Notes: a model not told the origin generated them from the letters alone. DNA of 64,000 bases from Luteibacter aegosomatis (GCF_023078455.1 NZ_CP095740.1:1786001-1850000), one strand, 5' to 3'. Positions 40,444 through 50,384 are shown, numbered from the stretch's first letter. Translations and numbers: made by a program.

Positions 40444-42174
40444 ATGGATACCTTCGGCGAAGTACGAGTCACCACCCACCGCAACGGCGACGACCTCCTC
40501 AGCGCGGGCCTCGGCCTGCGCGGCCTCGCCGGCCTGGCGGCACCCTTCGCCAACCCGCTCTCGCCGACGGCCGCGGAACTGCGCCGCCGCGCTGTCCAGT
40601 CGAACTGGAAAGGCATCGCCGACCTCGGCCCGCTGGGTGGCTTCGGCAGTGTCTACGGCGAGGTGCCGGACGTGCCCGGCCGCGAATTCACCACCTTCGC
40701 TTACCTGCCCGGTGCCCGCGCGTCGCATCGCGTGCTCGCGCAGGTGCCCGACGCGTTCGACAAGGCGAAACGCGTGCTCGTGGTGGCCGCATCGTCGGGC
40801 ACGCGCGGCATCTACGGCGCCATTGCGCTGGCGGGCAGTTGGGGCCTGCCGAAGGGCTTCGCCGTGGCGTATACCGACAAGGCCGCGGGTTCGGGCTATT
40901 TCGACCCGGCGGACGGCACGGGTGTCATGCTCGACGGCACGCGCGCGAGGGTCGGCGATGCGCCGCTCGAGTTCGAGCCGAAGAATCTATCCGCCGACAC
41001 CGGTCTCGCGGCGAAACACGCGCATTCGGGCGATAACCCGGAAGCCGAATGGGGCCGCCACGTGTTGCAGGCCGCGCGTTTCGGCCTCGCCATGCTTGAT
41101 CGCGCCTTTCCCGACGAAGCGCCTTTCACCGCGGACAACACCACCATCATCGCCACCGGTCTGTCGAACGGCGGCGGCGCCGTGTTGCGCGCGGCGGGCG
41201 ACGATGTCGACGGCATGCTCGACGCGGCGGTGGTCCTGGCGCCGAACATCCACGTGGAAGGGCACGGGCGTCCCTTCTACGACTACGCCACCGAAGCGGG
41301 CGTGTTGTTGCCTGCCGCGTTGGCGGCGCCCGAGTTCGATGGCGTGCCGTTCGCCCGTATCGGCATGGCCCAGCCACCCGCGTGGGCGCTCCGCGGCGCC
41401 GCCTTGCGCGCGCACGGGCGACTCACGGCGAACACGCCCCAGGGGCAGGCCCGTGAAGCACTGGCGGCGTTGCGCGAAGGCGGTTGGCAGGACGATGCGC
41501 TGAAGGTGGCCGCATCGACGACTTCCCTCGATCTCTGGCGCACGGTGAACGTGTCCTACGCGTCCGCCTACCTGCGTCGCGCCGCGGGCGACATGCCCTG
41601 CGGCTTCGCTTACCGGGTGCAGCCGGTCGGTGGCGCCGCCGCGGTTCGTTCGGCATGGTGGGCCGAGGGGTCGGGCGTGCCGCCGGGCCCGGGCATCGCC
41701 CTGGCCGGTGGTGCCGATCTGTCGCTGGATCCGACCCTGCCGGGCCTTCTCTGCCTGCGCGACCTCTGGCTGGGACAGGGGAGCGATGCGCTCCGCTTGC
41801 GCGAGGCCGTGCACGCCACGGCCGTCGCGCTACCGCGCGTCGAACTGCCGGTGCTGGTGGTGCATGGCGCGCAGGACGGCATGATCCCGGCCGCTTTCAG
41901 CTCCGAGCCCTACGTGAAGTGGCTGCGCGCGTCGGGCCGTCGGCCCGTGTTCTGGAAGGTGCCTTATGCGCAGCATTTCGATGCCTTTCTCTCGTTCCAG
42001 GATTTTTCGGACCGGCACGCCCCGCTGCTGCCCTTCGGCTTCGCCGCCCTGGACCGGGCCTGGAACCACCTGAGCGAAGGGCGGGCACTGCCCGAGGACG
42101 CCGCCGTCCGCGACACGCGCCCGCGCGGACCCGGGCCGTTGACGCTCGATACCCTGGCATTGCCCGGTCCGTGA
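40444..42174 (+). CDS. D-(-)-3-hydroxybutyrate oligomer hydrolase
   Basis: Enzymes of this family hydrolyse short 3-hydroxybutyrate oligomers released from poly-3-hydroxybutyrate. The 576-residue product begins near DDLLSAGLGLRGL and NPLSPTAAELRRRA, the usual opening of the mature enzyme. The alpha/beta-hydrolase nucleophile elbow is GLSNGGGAVL; an acid and His are plausible in VVHGAQDGMIPA and KVPYAQHFDAF. Known members are often 650-720 residues with an export signal. Here there is no signal peptide from ATG 40444, and the upstream 36 bases add none. The enzyme may therefore be cytoplasmic. No phaC or other phasin gene is in the window. Confidence 0.85.
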   Translation: MDTFGEVRVTTHRNGDDLLSAGLGLRGLAGLAAPFANPLSPTAAELRRRAVQSNWKGIADLGPLGGFGSVYGEVPDVPGREFTTFAYLPGARASHRVLAQVPDAFDKAKRVLVVAASSGTRGIYGAIALAGSWGLPKGFAVAYTDKAAGSGYFDPADGTGVMLDGTRARVGDAPLEFEPKNLSADTGLAAKHAHSGDNPEAEWGRHVLQAARFGLAMLDRAFPDEAPFTADNTTIIATGLSNGGGAVLRAAGDDVDGMLDAAVVLAPNIHVEGHGRPFYDYATEAGVLLPAALAAPEFDGVPFARIGMAQPPAWALRGAALRAHGRLTANTPQGQAREALAALREGGWQDDALKVAASTTSLDLWRTVNVSYASAYLRRAAGDMPCGFAYRVQPVGGAAAVRSAWWAEGSGVPPGPGIALAGGADLSLDPTLPGLLCLRDLWLGQGSDALRLREAVHATAVALPRVELPVLVVHGAQDGMIPAAFSSEPYVKWLRASGRRPVFWKVPYAQHFDAFLSFQDFSDRHAPLLPFGFAALDRAWNHLSEGRALPEDAAVRDTRPRGPGPLTLDTLALPGP

Positions 42175-42300
42175 CCCCGTCCTCACGAGATTCCGCTTGA
42201 ACTCTTGGGGGAGGGGCGCCATCTTCGGTAGCCTTTGCGGTCCCCTGGACCGGCCGCCGAAGGCGATCGGCCTGATTTTCAACGAGTTACAGGAATCGAG

Positions 42301-42807
42301 ATGACCATCAACGTCACCATGAAGACCAACAAAGGCGATATCCACCTGCGCCTGCACGACGAGAAGACCCCGATGACGGTGGCCAACTTCGTCAACCTGG
42401 CCAAGCGTGGCTACTACGACGGCCTCTCGTTCCACCGCGTCATCGCCGACTTCATGATCCAGGGCGGCTGCCCCGAGGGTTCGGGCCGCGGCGGTCCGGG
42501 CTACCGCTTCGGCGACGAATTCGACGCCAGCCTCAAGCACGACAAGCCGGGCGTCCTGTCCATGGCCAATGCCGGCCCGGGCACCAACGGTTCGCAGTTC
42601 TTCATCACCCACGGCCCCACGCCCTGGCTGGATGGCAAGCACAGCGTGTTCGGCGAAATCGTCGGCCCGGAAGACCAGAAGGTGGTCGATGCCATCCGCC
42701 AGGACGACACCATCGAGAAGGTGGAAGTGTCCGGCGACGTGGACGCGCTGCTCGAGAAGCAGGCGGCCAACGTAAGCAAGTGGAACGAGACGCTCGACGC
42801 TCGCTGA
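42301..42807 (+). CDS. ppiB: Peptidyl-prolyl cis-trans isomerase B (cyclophilin)
   Basis: PpiB catalyses proline isomerisation in the cytoplasm. The 168-residue protein has all core cyclophilin motifs: [13 protein letters not shown] with the catalytic Arg, [12 protein letters not shown], and [14 protein letters not shown]. No signal peptide is present, which distinguishes it from PpiA. ATG 42301 is preceded by an AGGAATCGAG ribosome site; earlier in-frame starts add unrelated sequence. A GC-rich terminator and then a REP repeat follow. Confidence 0.95.
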   Translation: MTINVTMKTNKGDIHLRLHDEKTPMTVANFVNLAKRGYYDGLSFHRVIADFMIQGGCPEGSGRGGPGYRFGDEFDASLKHDKPGVLSMANAGPGTNGSQFFITHGPTPWLDGKHSVFGEIVGPEDQKVVDAIRQDDTIEKVEVSGDVDALLEKQAANVSKWNETLDAR

Positions 42808-42830
42808 GGCGGGCGGTTCGGTGAGGAAAG

Positions 42831-42853
42831 CGCCGCCTTCGGGCGGCGTTTTC
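42831..42853 (+). terminator. Rho-independent terminator after ppiB
   Basis: A seven-base stem CGCCGCC / GGCGGCG closes a TTCG loop at 42831-42848 and is followed by TTTTCG. It lies 24 bases after the ppiB stop. Confidence 0.8.
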
Positions 42854-42860
42854 GTATCCC

Positions 42861-42943
42861 CGGATCGCGGACAGGGTCCGCTCCCATCCTTCGGTAGCAA
42901 GCCTTCCTGCCGGAGGGTGGGAGCGGACCCTGTCCGCGATCCG
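42861..42943. repeat. REP-like inverted repeat, family A
   Basis: The arms CGGATCGCGGACAGGGTCCG... and its complement pair over about 36 bases with few mismatches, leaving a short central CTTCC-containing loop. Each arm also contains the small palindrome GGACAGGGTCC. The same core recurs at 46435-46589, 52895-52968 and 56560-56635. This copy separates ppiB from the aminotransferase. Confidence 0.88.
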
Positions 42944-42963
42944 CCGCGAAGCGGCGGCACGCA

Positions 42964-42972
42964 TGCTAAAAT
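42964..42972 (+). promoter_or_regulatory. Extended -10 promoter for the aminotransferase gene
   Basis: The sequence TGCTAAAAT is an extended -10 element (TGn plus TAAAAT at 42967-42972). The -35 region falls inside a GC-rich repeat edge and is poor, which an extended -10 can tolerate. Transcription would begin near 42979, 33 bases before the start codon. Confidence 0.45.
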
Positions 42973-43011
42973 GACGGCCTTTGCTCCGTCCCCCAACCCG
43001 CCGAGGAACCG

Positions 43012-44211
43012 ATGCCGAAGCTCGCCACGCGAATGGGCCGCGCCAAGCCCAGTGCGATCATGGTCATTGCCGAAAAGGCCAAGCGCCTCAAGGCCGAAGG
43101 TCGCGACATCGTGAGCTTTTCCATCGGTGTTCCGAACTTCCTCCCCGGCGAGCACGTCTACGCCGCCGCCCGCGAGGCGCTGGCGAAGGATTCGGGCCAG
43201 TACGGCAGCAACCGCGGCGCCGACGCGCTGGTGGACGCCTTCCTCCGGCACATCGAAGCGCTGGGGCTCACCGGCTATGGCCGTGCCAACGTGTCCACCG
43301 GCATCGGCGCCAAGCACGTGCTCTACAACCTCGCCGAGGCCCTGCTCGACGAAGGCGACGAAATCGTCTTCCCGGCGCCGTACTGGACGAGCTACCTCGA
43401 CATCGCCGAGATCGTCGGCGCCAAGATCAACATCCTGCCGTGCCCGCCCGAGCAGCACTACAAGCTCACCCCGGCGCAGCTCGAAGAGGCCCTGAAGCGC
43501 AAGCCGCGCGTGTTCCTCTTCAATAATCCGTCCAATCCCACCGGCATGGTCTACACGCGCGAGGAAATCGCCGCGCTGGCCGACGTGCTGGTGAAGTACC
43601 CCGACACCTGGATCGTCACCGACGACATCTACAACACGATGGTGTTCGACGATGTCGGCTACCACAATTTCGTGCAGCTGCGTCCGGAACTGAAAGACCG
43701 CGTGATCTTCACCGACTCGCTGTCGAAGACCTACGGCATGCCCGGCTGGCGCGTGGGTTTCATCGCCGCGCCCGAAGAGGTCGCCAAGGCGGTCACCACG
43801 CTCAACTCCAACCACATCACCAGCTTGCCCGAAGTGGTCACCGCCGCGGCCGTCGCCGCGCTGGCCGGCCCGCAGGACGTTCCCGCCGCGCGCTGCAAGG
43901 AATTCGCGGTCAAGCGAGATCGCGTGTACGACGCGCTCGTCTCCATCCCCGGCGTGGTCTGTCCGCGTCCGCAGGGCGCGTTCTACGCGTTCCCCGATAT
44001 TTCCGTCGCCTTCGGCAAGAAGCACAACGGCATCGAGATCACCAGCGACGTCGATTTCTGCGCCGTGCTGCTCGAGGCCAAGGGCGTGGCCTGCGTGCCG
44101 GGCTCGGCCTTCGGCGAGCCGCGCGCGCTGCGCATTTCCTATTCGTGCCCGGACGAGGCGCTCGACAAGGGCATGGCCCGCATCGTCGAGTTCTTCGCCG
44201 AGCTTTCCTGA
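43012..44211 (+). CDS. Class I/II pyridoxal-phosphate aminotransferase (aspartate aminotransferase-like)
   Basis: The 399-residue enzyme belongs to fold-type I aminotransferases of the Bacillus/Thermus AspC (AspB-like) branch. PLP-binding Lys is in [14 protein letters not shown]. The substrate/cofactor motifs NNPSNPTG and DDIYNTMVF (Tyr and Asp) are present, and the carboxylate-binding Arg is in LRISYSCPD. The closest functional guess is aspartate or alanine transamination with 2-oxoglutarate. Being 37 bases upstream of malate dehydrogenase supports a role around oxaloacetate and aspartate. Exact substrate cannot be fixed from sequence. Confidence 0.88.
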   Translation: MPKLATRMGRAKPSAIMVIAEKAKRLKAEGRDIVSFSIGVPNFLPGEHVYAAAREALAKDSGQYGSNRGADALVDAFLRHIEALGLTGYGRANVSTGIGAKHVLYNLAEALLDEGDEIVFPAPYWTSYLDIAEIVGAKINILPCPPEQHYKLTPAQLEEALKRKPRVFLFNNPSNPTGMVYTREEIAALADVLVKYPDTWIVTDDIYNTMVFDDVGYHNFVQLRPELKDRVIFTDSLSKTYGMPGWRVGFIAAPEEVAKAVTTLNSNHITSLPEVVTAAAVAALAGPQDVPAARCKEFAVKRDRVYDALVSIPGVVCPRPQGAFYAFPDISVAFGKKHNGIEITSDVDFCAVLLEAKGVACVPGSAFGEPRALRISYSCPDEALDKGMARIVEFFAELS

Positions 44212-44248
44212 TCGCAAGCCCCCAGACAGATCCCCGAGGAGTCGCACC

Positions 44249-45232
44249 ATGAAAGCACCCGTTCGCGTTGCCGTGACCGGCGCAGCCGGCCAGATCGGCT
44301 ATGCCCTCCTGTTCCGTATCGCCGCCGGCGACATGCTCGGCCCCGACCAGCCGGTGATCCTGCACCTGCTCGAAATCACCCCGGCGCTGCCGGCCCTCCA
44401 GGGCGTGGTGATGGAACTCAACGACTGCGCCTTCCCGACGCTGGCCGGCGTGGTCGCCACCGATGACGTCAACGTCGCGTTCAAGGACGTCGACTACGCG
44501 CTGCTCGTCGGCGCGCGTCCGCGCGGCCCGGGCATGGAACGCAAGGACCTGCTCGAGGCCAACGGCGCCATCTTCGGCCCGCAGGGCAAGGCCCTCAACG
44601 ACCACGCCAAGCGCGACGTGCGCGTGCTGGTGGTGGGCAACCCGGCCAACACCAACGCCCTCATCGCCCAGCAGAACGCCCCGGACCTCGATCCGAAGTG
44701 CTTCACCGCGATGGTCCGCCTCGACCACAACCGCGCGCTGTCGCAGCTGGCCGAGAAGACCGGCACGCACTCCACCGACATCAAGAAGCTCACCATCTGG
44801 GGCAACCACAGCTCCACCCAGTATCCCGACCTGCACACGACCACGGTCAAGGGCAAGCCGGCGCTGGAGCAGGTCGACCAGGCCTGGTACGAGGGCGACT
44901 TCATCCCCACCGTGCAGCAGCGCGGCGCGGCCATCATCAAGGCCCGCGGCGCCTCGTCGGCCGCCTCGGCCGCCTCGGCCGCCATCGACCACATGCGCGA
45001 CTGGACCCTGGGCACCGCCGAGGGCGACTGGGTCTCGATGGCCATCCCGTCCGACGGTTCCTACGGCATCGAGCCGGGCGTGATCTTCGGCTATCCGGTG
45101 ACGGTGAAGGACGGCAAGTACGCCATCGTTCAGGGCCTGGAGATCAACGCGTTCTCGCAGGCGCGCATCGACGCGACCAACAAGGAACTGCGCGAAGAGC
45201 GCGCGGGCGTGGAGCACCTGTTCGCCAAGTAA
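44249..45232 (+). CDS. mdh: Malate dehydrogenase
   Basis: The enzyme interconverts malate and oxaloacetate with NAD in the TCA cycle. The 327-residue protein has the Rossmann motif [16 protein letters not shown] and the substrate-loop arginines in [15 protein letters not shown]. It also has [10 protein letters not shown], and the catalytic His in [13 protein letters not shown]. It is the cytosolic-type (Burkholderia/Thermus-like) MDH, not the E. coli type. SD GAGGAGTCG precedes ATG 44249. A strong terminator follows. It is likely cotranscribed with the aminotransferase upstream. Confidence 0.96.
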   Translation: MKAPVRVAVTGAAGQIGYALLFRIAAGDMLGPDQPVILHLLEITPALPALQGVVMELNDCAFPTLAGVVATDDVNVAFKDVDYALLVGARPRGPGMERKDLLEANGAIFGPQGKALNDHAKRDVRVLVVGNPANTNALIAQQNAPDLDPKCFTAMVRLDHNRALSQLAEKTGTHSTDIKKLTIWGNHSSTQYPDLHTTTVKGKPALEQVDQAWYEGDFIPTVQQRGAAIIKARGASSAASAASAAIDHMRDWTLGTAEGDWVSMAIPSDGSYGIEPGVIFGYPVTVKDGKYAIVQGLEINAFSQARIDATNKELREERAGVEHLFAK

Positions 45233-45256
45233 TCGGGCGGAAGGGTTTCATCCGGA

Positions 45257-45286
45257 AAAGGCCGCGCCGCGAGGCGCGGCTTTTTT
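45257..45286 (+). terminator. Rho-independent terminator after mdh
   Basis: The stem GCCGCGCC / GGCGCGGC at 45261-45280 with a GCGA loop is preceded by four A and followed by six T. It lies 28 bases after the mdh stop. Confidence 0.92.
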
Positions 45287-45319
45287 CGTAGGGGGCGCCG
45301 TCGCGACGCCGAAGACCGA

Positions 45320-45390
45320 CGCGCTGGGCTCCTGCGTTCGCAGGAGCGGCGCTATTCGTCATTCCTGCGAGCGCGGGAATCCAGCGCCGT
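45320..45390. repeat. REP-like repeat, family B, degenerate pair
   Basis: The left unit GCGCTGGGCTCCTGC-GTTC-GCAGGAGC matches the family B core. The facing unit ATTCCTGCGAGCGCGGGAATCCAGCGC is its inverted partner with several changes. The pair lies between mdh and the cation transporter gene. The higher divergence suggests an older copy than those at 3461 and 40244. Confidence 0.75.
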
Positions 45391-45448
45391 AAAGCGGCTT
45401 TTGGCGAGGGCCTTGCTACGGCTCTTGACCCCGCCACGACGCCATGCC

Positions 45449-46411
45449 ATGAACCATTCCCCCATGGCCTCCGAAAACAAACTCGTCGTCTACGCCGCCC
45501 TGGCCGCCAACGTCGGCATCGCCGTCGCGAAGTTCATCGCGGCCGCGATCACCGGCAGCGCCGCGATGCTTTCCGAAGGCGTGCACTCCCTGGTCGATAG
45601 CGTCAACGAGATCCTGCTGCTGTATGGCCTGCGCCGATCGCACAAGCCGCCGGATCGCGAGCATCCCCTGGGATACGGGCGCGAGCTGTATTTCTGGAGC
45701 TTCATCGTGGCCCTGCTGGTGCTGTCGTTGGGCGCGGGCTTTTCGTTGTACGAAGGCGTGAATCGCATACGCGAGCCCGAGCCGCTGGGGGACGCCACCA
45801 CGAACTACCTGGTGCTCGGCATCGCCGCGGCGTTCGAAGGCACGTCGTGGTGGTTGTCGCTCAAGAGCGTGCGTCGCCGGAAAGGGCGCATGACGTATTT
45901 CGAGGCGTTTCGAGGCTCCAAGGACCCGACCACCTTCACCGTGCTGTTCGAGGACAGCGCGGCGCTCTTGGGCCTGGCGCTGGCCGCGTTGGGCGTGTGG
46001 CTTTCCCATGCGACCGGCGACGCCCGCTTCGACGGCTGGGCCTCGGTCGGCATCGCCGTGGTGCTGGCGCTGGCCTCGGTGCTGCTGGCACGCGAGAGCA
46101 AGGCCTTGCTCATCGGTGAGTCGGCCCAGCCACATCTGCTGCAGAAGGTGTGCTCAGTGGTGTCGAAGGTGCCCGGCGTGGTCAGCGTGAACGGCTCGCT
46201 GACGCATCAACTGGGGCCCGACCAGGTCATGGTCGCCGTGTCCACCGAATTCGAGGACGGGCTTACCACGGTGGAGATCGAGGACTGCGTGCGTCGGATG
46301 GAGCAGGCGGCCCGCGACGCCAAGCTGCCGATCGTGGCCTTGTTCGTGAAGCCGCAGACGCCGGAGCGCTGGCGCGAGCGGTTGAGGGAGCTCGACGGCC
46401 ACGAGGCTTAG
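45449..46411 (+). CDS. Cation diffusion facilitator (CDF) family metal efflux transporter
   Basis: The 320-residue protein has six predicted helices and a C-terminal cytoplasmic metal-sensing domain. The signature SEGVHSLVDSVNEILLLYG (TM2, with HxxxD-type metal ligands) and the TM5 region FEDSAALLGLALAALGVWL are as in FieF/YiiP-like carriers. These export Zn, Fe or related divalent ions in exchange for protons. ATG 45449 was taken; ATG 45464 (five codons on) is equally possible. Metal specificity is not readable. Family REP repeats bound the gene on both sides. Confidence 0.88.
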   Translation: MNHSPMASENKLVVYAALAANVGIAVAKFIAAAITGSAAMLSEGVHSLVDSVNEILLLYGLRRSHKPPDREHPLGYGRELYFWSFIVALLVLSLGAGFSLYEGVNRIREPEPLGDATTNYLVLGIAAAFEGTSWWLSLKSVRRRKGRMTYFEAFRGSKDPTTFTVLFEDSAALLGLALAALGVWLSHATGDARFDGWASVGIAVVLALASVLLARESKALLIGESAQPHLLQKVCSVVSKVPGVVSVNGSLTHQLGPDQVMVAVSTEFEDGLTTVEIEDCVRRMEQAARDAKLPIVALFVKPQTPERWRERLRELDGHEA

Positions 46412-46434
46412 GTCATCACCGGATGACCGTACCT

Positions 46435-46589
46435 GGGTGGGAGCGGACCGTGTCCGCGAACCCTCGGGGTAGCTGATGCGAAGGAGGCCATGCAGTGATC
46501 TTGCGAGCGGCAAAGCCCGCCCGATCACCGCAATGCCTCGTTCGCTCCAGGCGAGGCCGAGGGTTCGCGGACACGGTCCGCTCCCACCC
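46435..46589. repeat. REP-like inverted repeat, family A, long form
   Basis: Arms 46435-46467 and 46557-46589 are a perfect 33-bp inverted repeat carrying the family A core GGGAGCGGACC / GGTCCGCTCCC. The 89-base interior holds a further imperfect stem (GAGGCCATGCAGTGATC near 46482 against GATCACCGCAATGCCTC near 46522). The whole can fold as one tall hairpin. It lies between the convergent CDF and gnd genes. Confidence 0.85.
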
Positions 46590-46608
46590 CGGAGCTGCCC
46601 CAGAAGCG

Positions 46609-46634
46609 GAAAGCCCGGGCGTGGCCCGGGCTTT
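46609..46634. terminator. Bidirectional hairpin between CDF and gnd genes
   Basis: The palindrome GAAAGCCCGGGC-GTG-GCCCGGGCTTTC has a 12-base perfect stem. It is eight bases from the gnd stop and lies between convergent genes. A short T or A run at each edge is part of the stem, so it can serve either strand. Confidence 0.75.
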
Positions 46635-46641
46635 CGTTACA

Positions 46642-47646
46642 TCACGAGTGCTCGCCTTCCTTCGGCGGCGTGCCGCGGCCTTCGATGTGGCCGCCGAAGC
46701 CCATGCGCATGGCCGAAAGCAGGCGCTCGGCATAGGTGTGATCCTGGCGGGAGCGGAAGCGGGCGAACAGGGCGGAGGTGAGCACCTCGGCCGGCACGGC
46801 TTCCTCGATCGCGGCGTTGACCGTCCAACGCCCTTCGCCCGAATCGTTGACGTAGCCGGAGTAGTTGTCCAACTCCGGACCCTTGGCCAGCGCGCTGGCC
46901 GTGAGATCGAGCAGCCACGACGACACCACGCTGCCGCGACGCCACACTTCGGCGATGTCGGCCATGTCGAGCTGGTAACGCTCGCGCTCGGGAAGCTGCG
47001 TGCCGTTACGGTTCTTGAGGATGTCGAAGCCTTCGGCGAACGACTGCATCATGCCGTACTCGATGCCGTTGTGGATCATCTTCACGAAGTGGCCGGCGCC
47101 CGCCGGACCGGCGTGCATGTAGCCGTTCTCGACACGCGGATCGCGGCCTTCGCGCCCCTCGGTGCGCGGAATGTCGCCGGCGCCCGGTGCGAGCGTCTTG
47201 AAGATCGGGTCGAGGTGGTCGACGGTGGGCTTGTCGCCACCGATCATCATGCAGTAGCCGCGATCCAGGCCCCACACGCCGCCGGAGGTGCCGACGTCGA
47301 CGTAGTGGATGCCCTTGGCCGCCAGCTCTTCGGCGCGACGGGCGTCGTCCTTGTAGAAGGTGTTGCCGCCGTCGATGATGATGTCGTCCTTGCCCAGCAG
47401 GCCGGACAGGGTCTGGATGGTGGTCTCGGTGATCTCGCCGGCGGGCAGCATCACCCACACGGCCTTGGGCGAGGGCAGGGCGGCGACGAGGGCCTGGAGG
47501 GATTCGACCGCTTCGCCGCCATCCTTGGCCAGCGCGGCCCGGGCGTCGGCGTTGTTGTCGTAGACGACGGTCTGGTGACCGTCCCTCATCAGCCGGCGGG
47601 CGATGTTGCCGCCCATGCGGCCCAGACCGATCAAACCGATTTTCAT
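46642..47646 (-). CDS. gnd: 6-phosphogluconate dehydrogenase, decarboxylating (GndA type)
   Basis: The enzyme oxidatively decarboxylates 6-phosphogluconate to ribulose 5-phosphate. The 334-residue protein is of the short class, often NAD-preferring, rather than the 470-residue NADP class. The cofactor motif is [19 protein letters not shown] at the N-terminus. The catalytic Lys and Asn are in [16 protein letters not shown], and [10 protein letters not shown] is conserved. ATG 47646 was chosen because it places the Rossmann fold at residue 1; longer forms add unrelated sequence. Neither zwf nor pgl is adjacent. Confidence 0.92.
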   Translation of the reverse strand: MKIGLIGLGRMGGNIARRLMRDGHQTVVYDNNADARAALAKDGGEAVESLQALVAALPSPKAVWVMLPAGEITETTIQTLSGLLGKDDIIIDGGNTFYKDDARRAEELAAKGIHYVDVGTSGGVWGLDRGYCMMIGGDKPTVDHLDPIFKTLAPGAGDIPRTEGREGRDPRVENGYMHAGPAGAGHFVKMIHNGIEYGMMQSFAEGFDILKNRNGTQLPERERYQLDMADIAEVWRRGSVVSSWLLDLTASALAKGPELDNYSGYVNDSGEGRWTVNAAIEEAVPAEVLTSALFARFRSRQDHTYAERLLSAMRMGFGGHIEGRGTPPKEGEHS

Positions 47647-47861
47647 GCGTGGATCCTCGTGATTTCGACGGGGGAGATATGCGGTTGCCGGCGTGGGATG
47701 CAAGCGGGAGAGACCCACGACGGCCGCCAGGGGGCTAATAGTGCGTTCTGGCGGCCGGGAAGTCGAACGTCGCGATCGCCCGGCCGGATCGTCATGCGGG
47801 CTTGACAAGGCGTTGAACGGGGGCATGGGAGGCTCTCCGCTCCCGCAAAACGGAGCCCGAC

Positions 47862-48362
47862 ATGACCGAACGTCGCCAGGACGATTACGACAGGATCTGG
47901 AGCCTCATCAAGGACGCACGCGTCGCCATGCTCACCAGCGAGCGTGACGGACGCCTTTACAGCCGGCCGATGGTTGCCTCCCAGAAAGGCTTCGACGGCA
48001 GCCTGTGGTTCTTCACGCGCAAGAGTTCACCGAAGGTCGCCGAGGTGGCGGGGCATCATCAGGTCAACGCCGCCTATGCCAACGCGTCCGAGAACAGCTA
48101 CGTTTCGCTGTCCGGCGCCGCGGTGATGGTGGACGACCGGGCCGCCATCGACGAACACTGGAACGAGTGGATCAAGACTTGGTTTCCCGACGGCAAGGAC
48201 GATCCCGACCTCGCCCTGTTGCGGGTCGACGTGGACACCGCCGAGTATTGGGACGCACCGTCGTCGAAGATGGTGATCGCCTTCGACTACCTGAAGGCGC
48301 GCATCACCGGTCAGACGCCGGACGTCGGCGAGAACCGCAAGGTCGATTTCACCCGCCCCTGA
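47862..48362 (+). CDS. Pyridoxamine-phosphate-oxidase-like FMN-binding protein (general stress protein 26 type)
   Basis: The 166-residue split-barrel protein resembles Bacillus general stress protein 26 (COG3871). Features are [19 protein letters not shown] near the N-terminus, [34 protein letters not shown], and [16 protein letters not shown]. Members bind FMN or another flavin-like cofactor; the enzymatic role is not established. The gene is preceded by a 215-base gap with a TTGACA at 47802-47807 but no convincing -10 at the right distance. It stands alone between gnd and the M1 peptidase. Confidence 0.87.
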   Translation: MTERRQDDYDRIWSLIKDARVAMLTSERDGRLYSRPMVASQKGFDGSLWFFTRKSSPKVAEVAGHHQVNAAYANASENSYVSLSGAAVMVDDRAAIDEHWNEWIKTWFPDGKDDPDLALLRVDVDTAEYWDAPSSKMVIAFDYLKARITGQTPDVGENRKVDFTRP

Positions 48363-48429
48363 CTTTCGGCACGGTTGGGGCGGCGGCGCGGCGGAGGTTA
48401 GTCTGCGCTGTCGTCCCACGAGTGCCACC

Positions 48430-50379
48430 ATGAAACCGTCCCTTCGCCTGCTGGCGACCAGCCTCGCGCTGAGCGCTTCGTTCGCCGCCATCGCGGAAAA
48501 TTACGATCCGCGCCAGGCCTTTGCGCCGTTCGACTATCCCCAGCCGGTCAACGCGTACCGCTCGGGCAGCGGCATGCCCGGTCCGATGTATTGGCAGAAC
48601 CGTGCGGATTACGACCTGGCCGCCACGCTCGACCCGGTGAAGAACACCCTGGTCGGCAAGGCGACGATCCATTACACCAACAACAGCCCCGACGACCTCG
48701 ACGTGTTGTGGCTGCAATTGGACGAAAACCGTTTTCGCGAAGACGCGCGCGGCAACTTCACCGCGGGACACCGCAGCCGCAAGGGCGACGCGGCGGATCG
48801 GCACACCGACGGCTACCGCATCGCCACGGTCACGGTCGAGCAGGGCGGCCACGCCGCCAAGGCCAGCTACGTGATAAGCGACACGCGCATGCAGGTCCGC
48901 CTGCCGCAATCGCTGTCCGCGCACGGTGGCAAGGTGTCGCTCACCATCGAGTACGCCTACGACCTGCCCGGCGATTTCGGCGGCCGCACCGGATTCGCGC
49001 CCTCGAAGAACGGCAACATCTACGAGATGGCCCAGTGGTATCCCCGCATGTGCGTCTACGACGACCTGCGCGGCTGGGACACCGCGCCCTATCTCAATAG
49101 CGAGTTCTACCTGGAGTACGGCGATTTCGATTACGCGATCACCGTGCCCTCGGACATGATCGTCGCCGGTTCGGGTGAGCTGGTGAATCCCGAAGACGTG
49201 CTCACCGCGACCCAGCGCGAGCGCCTGGCGAAGGCGCGTGAGAGCGACGCCACGGTGATGATCCGCACGCCGGCCGAGGTGACCGATCCGTCCAGCCGCC
49301 CGAAGAAGGGCGGCACGCTCACCTGGAAATTCCGCATGAAGAACAGCCGCGACGTCGCTTTCGGCGCGTCCACGGCCTATGTGTGGGACGCGGCGCGCAT
49401 CAACCTGCCGGAGGGCCGCAAGGCGTTGGCGATGTCCGTCTACCCGGTGGAAAGCTCTGGCAAGGAATCGTGGAATCGCTCCACCGAATACCTGAAGGCA
49501 TCGGTCGAGCACTTCTCGACCCAGTGGTACCCGTATCCTTACCCGGTGGCCGTCAACGAAGGCGGTTCGGCCGCCAGCGGCATGGAATACCCGGGCATCG
49601 TGTTCGATCCGATGAAGGCGTCGCCGAAAGACCTGCACATGGTCACCGCGCACGAGATCGGCCATACCTGGTTCCCGATGATCGTGGGCTCGAACGAGCG
49701 TCGCGACGCGTGGATGGACGAAGGCTTCAATACCTTCATCGACGTGTATGAGGCCGACGCCTTCCACCACGGCGAGTTCGCCCCCAAGCGCGACGGCGAA
49801 TACGCGCCCAAGGGCGGCAATCCCGTGGACGAGATCCTGCCCCTGCTCGCCGACCAGGAAGCGCCGCCGCTGCTGATGGGCGCCGACATGGTCAAGGAGA
49901 AGTACCGTCATCCGGCCACCTACTTCAAGGGCGCGCTGGGCCTCGTGCTGCTGCGCGAGGAAATCATCGGGCCGGAACGGTTCGATCCGGCGTTCCGCAA
50001 GTACATCGCCACCTGGGCCTACAGGCACCCCTCGCCGTCGGACTTCTTCCGCCTCATGGAAAGCCAGGCCGGTGAAGACCTCTCGTGGTTCTGGCGCGGC
50101 TGGTACGCCAACAACTGGCAAGTGGACCTCGCCGTGACCGGCATCGACGGTTCGACGGTGACCGTCGCCAATCTCGATCGCCTGCCGATGCCCGCCACGT
50201 TGCGCGTCACCTTCGACGACAAGAGCACGCGCGACATCCGCATCCCCGTGGAAACCTGGCAGCAGCACACGAGCTTCGACGTGACCGTGCCGGGCGGGAA
50301 GCACGTGGCGGCCGCGACGATCGATCCGGACCACCGCGTGCCCGACCGCGATCGAGGCAACAACACCTGGCCGCGCTGA
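48430..50379 (+). CDS. Exported M1-family zinc metallopeptidase
   Basis: The 649-residue protein has a signal peptide (about residues 1-21, SLALSASFAAIA). An N-terminal beta domain typical of gluzincin aminopeptidases follows, then the zinc site HEIGHTWFP with the third ligand Glu in WMDEGFNTF, 18 residues on. The upstream exopeptidase motif reads GGSAASGMEYPG instead of classical GAMEN, as in many bacterial exported M1 enzymes. It probably trims peptides in the periplasm or outside the cell. The C-terminal 100 residues form an Ig-like beta domain. The Pr6Pr gene begins five bases after its stop. Confidence 0.92.
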   Translation: MKPSLRLLATSLALSASFAAIAENYDPRQAFAPFDYPQPVNAYRSGSGMPGPMYWQNRADYDLAATLDPVKNTLVGKATIHYTNNSPDDLDVLWLQLDENRFREDARGNFTAGHRSRKGDAADRHTDGYRIATVTVEQGGHAAKASYVISDTRMQVRLPQSLSAHGGKVSLTIEYAYDLPGDFGGRTGFAPSKNGNIYEMAQWYPRMCVYDDLRGWDTAPYLNSEFYLEYGDFDYAITVPSDMIVAGSGELVNPEDVLTATQRERLAKARESDATVMIRTPAEVTDPSSRPKKGGTLTWKFRMKNSRDVAFGASTAYVWDAARINLPEGRKALAMSVYPVESSGKESWNRSTEYLKASVEHFSTQWYPYPYPVAVNEGGSAASGMEYPGIVFDPMKASPKDLHMVTAHEIGHTWFPMIVGSNERRDAWMDEGFNTFIDVYEADAFHHGEFAPKRDGEYAPKGGNPVDEILPLLADQEAPPLLMGADMVKEKYRHPATYFKGALGLVLLREEIIGPERFDPAFRKYIATWAYRHPSPSDFFRLMESQAGEDLSWFWRGWYANNWQVDLAVTGIDGSTVTVANLDRLPMPATLRVTFDDKSTRDIRIPVETWQQHTSFDVTVPGGKHVAAATIDPDHRVPDRDRGNNTWPR

Positions 50380-50384
50380 CCCCG

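Noticed and set aside
47802..47830. Promoter with TTGACA before the stress flavoprotein gene
   Set aside because: The -35 match is perfect but the hexamer 17 bases downstream (ATGGGA) is not a credible -10.
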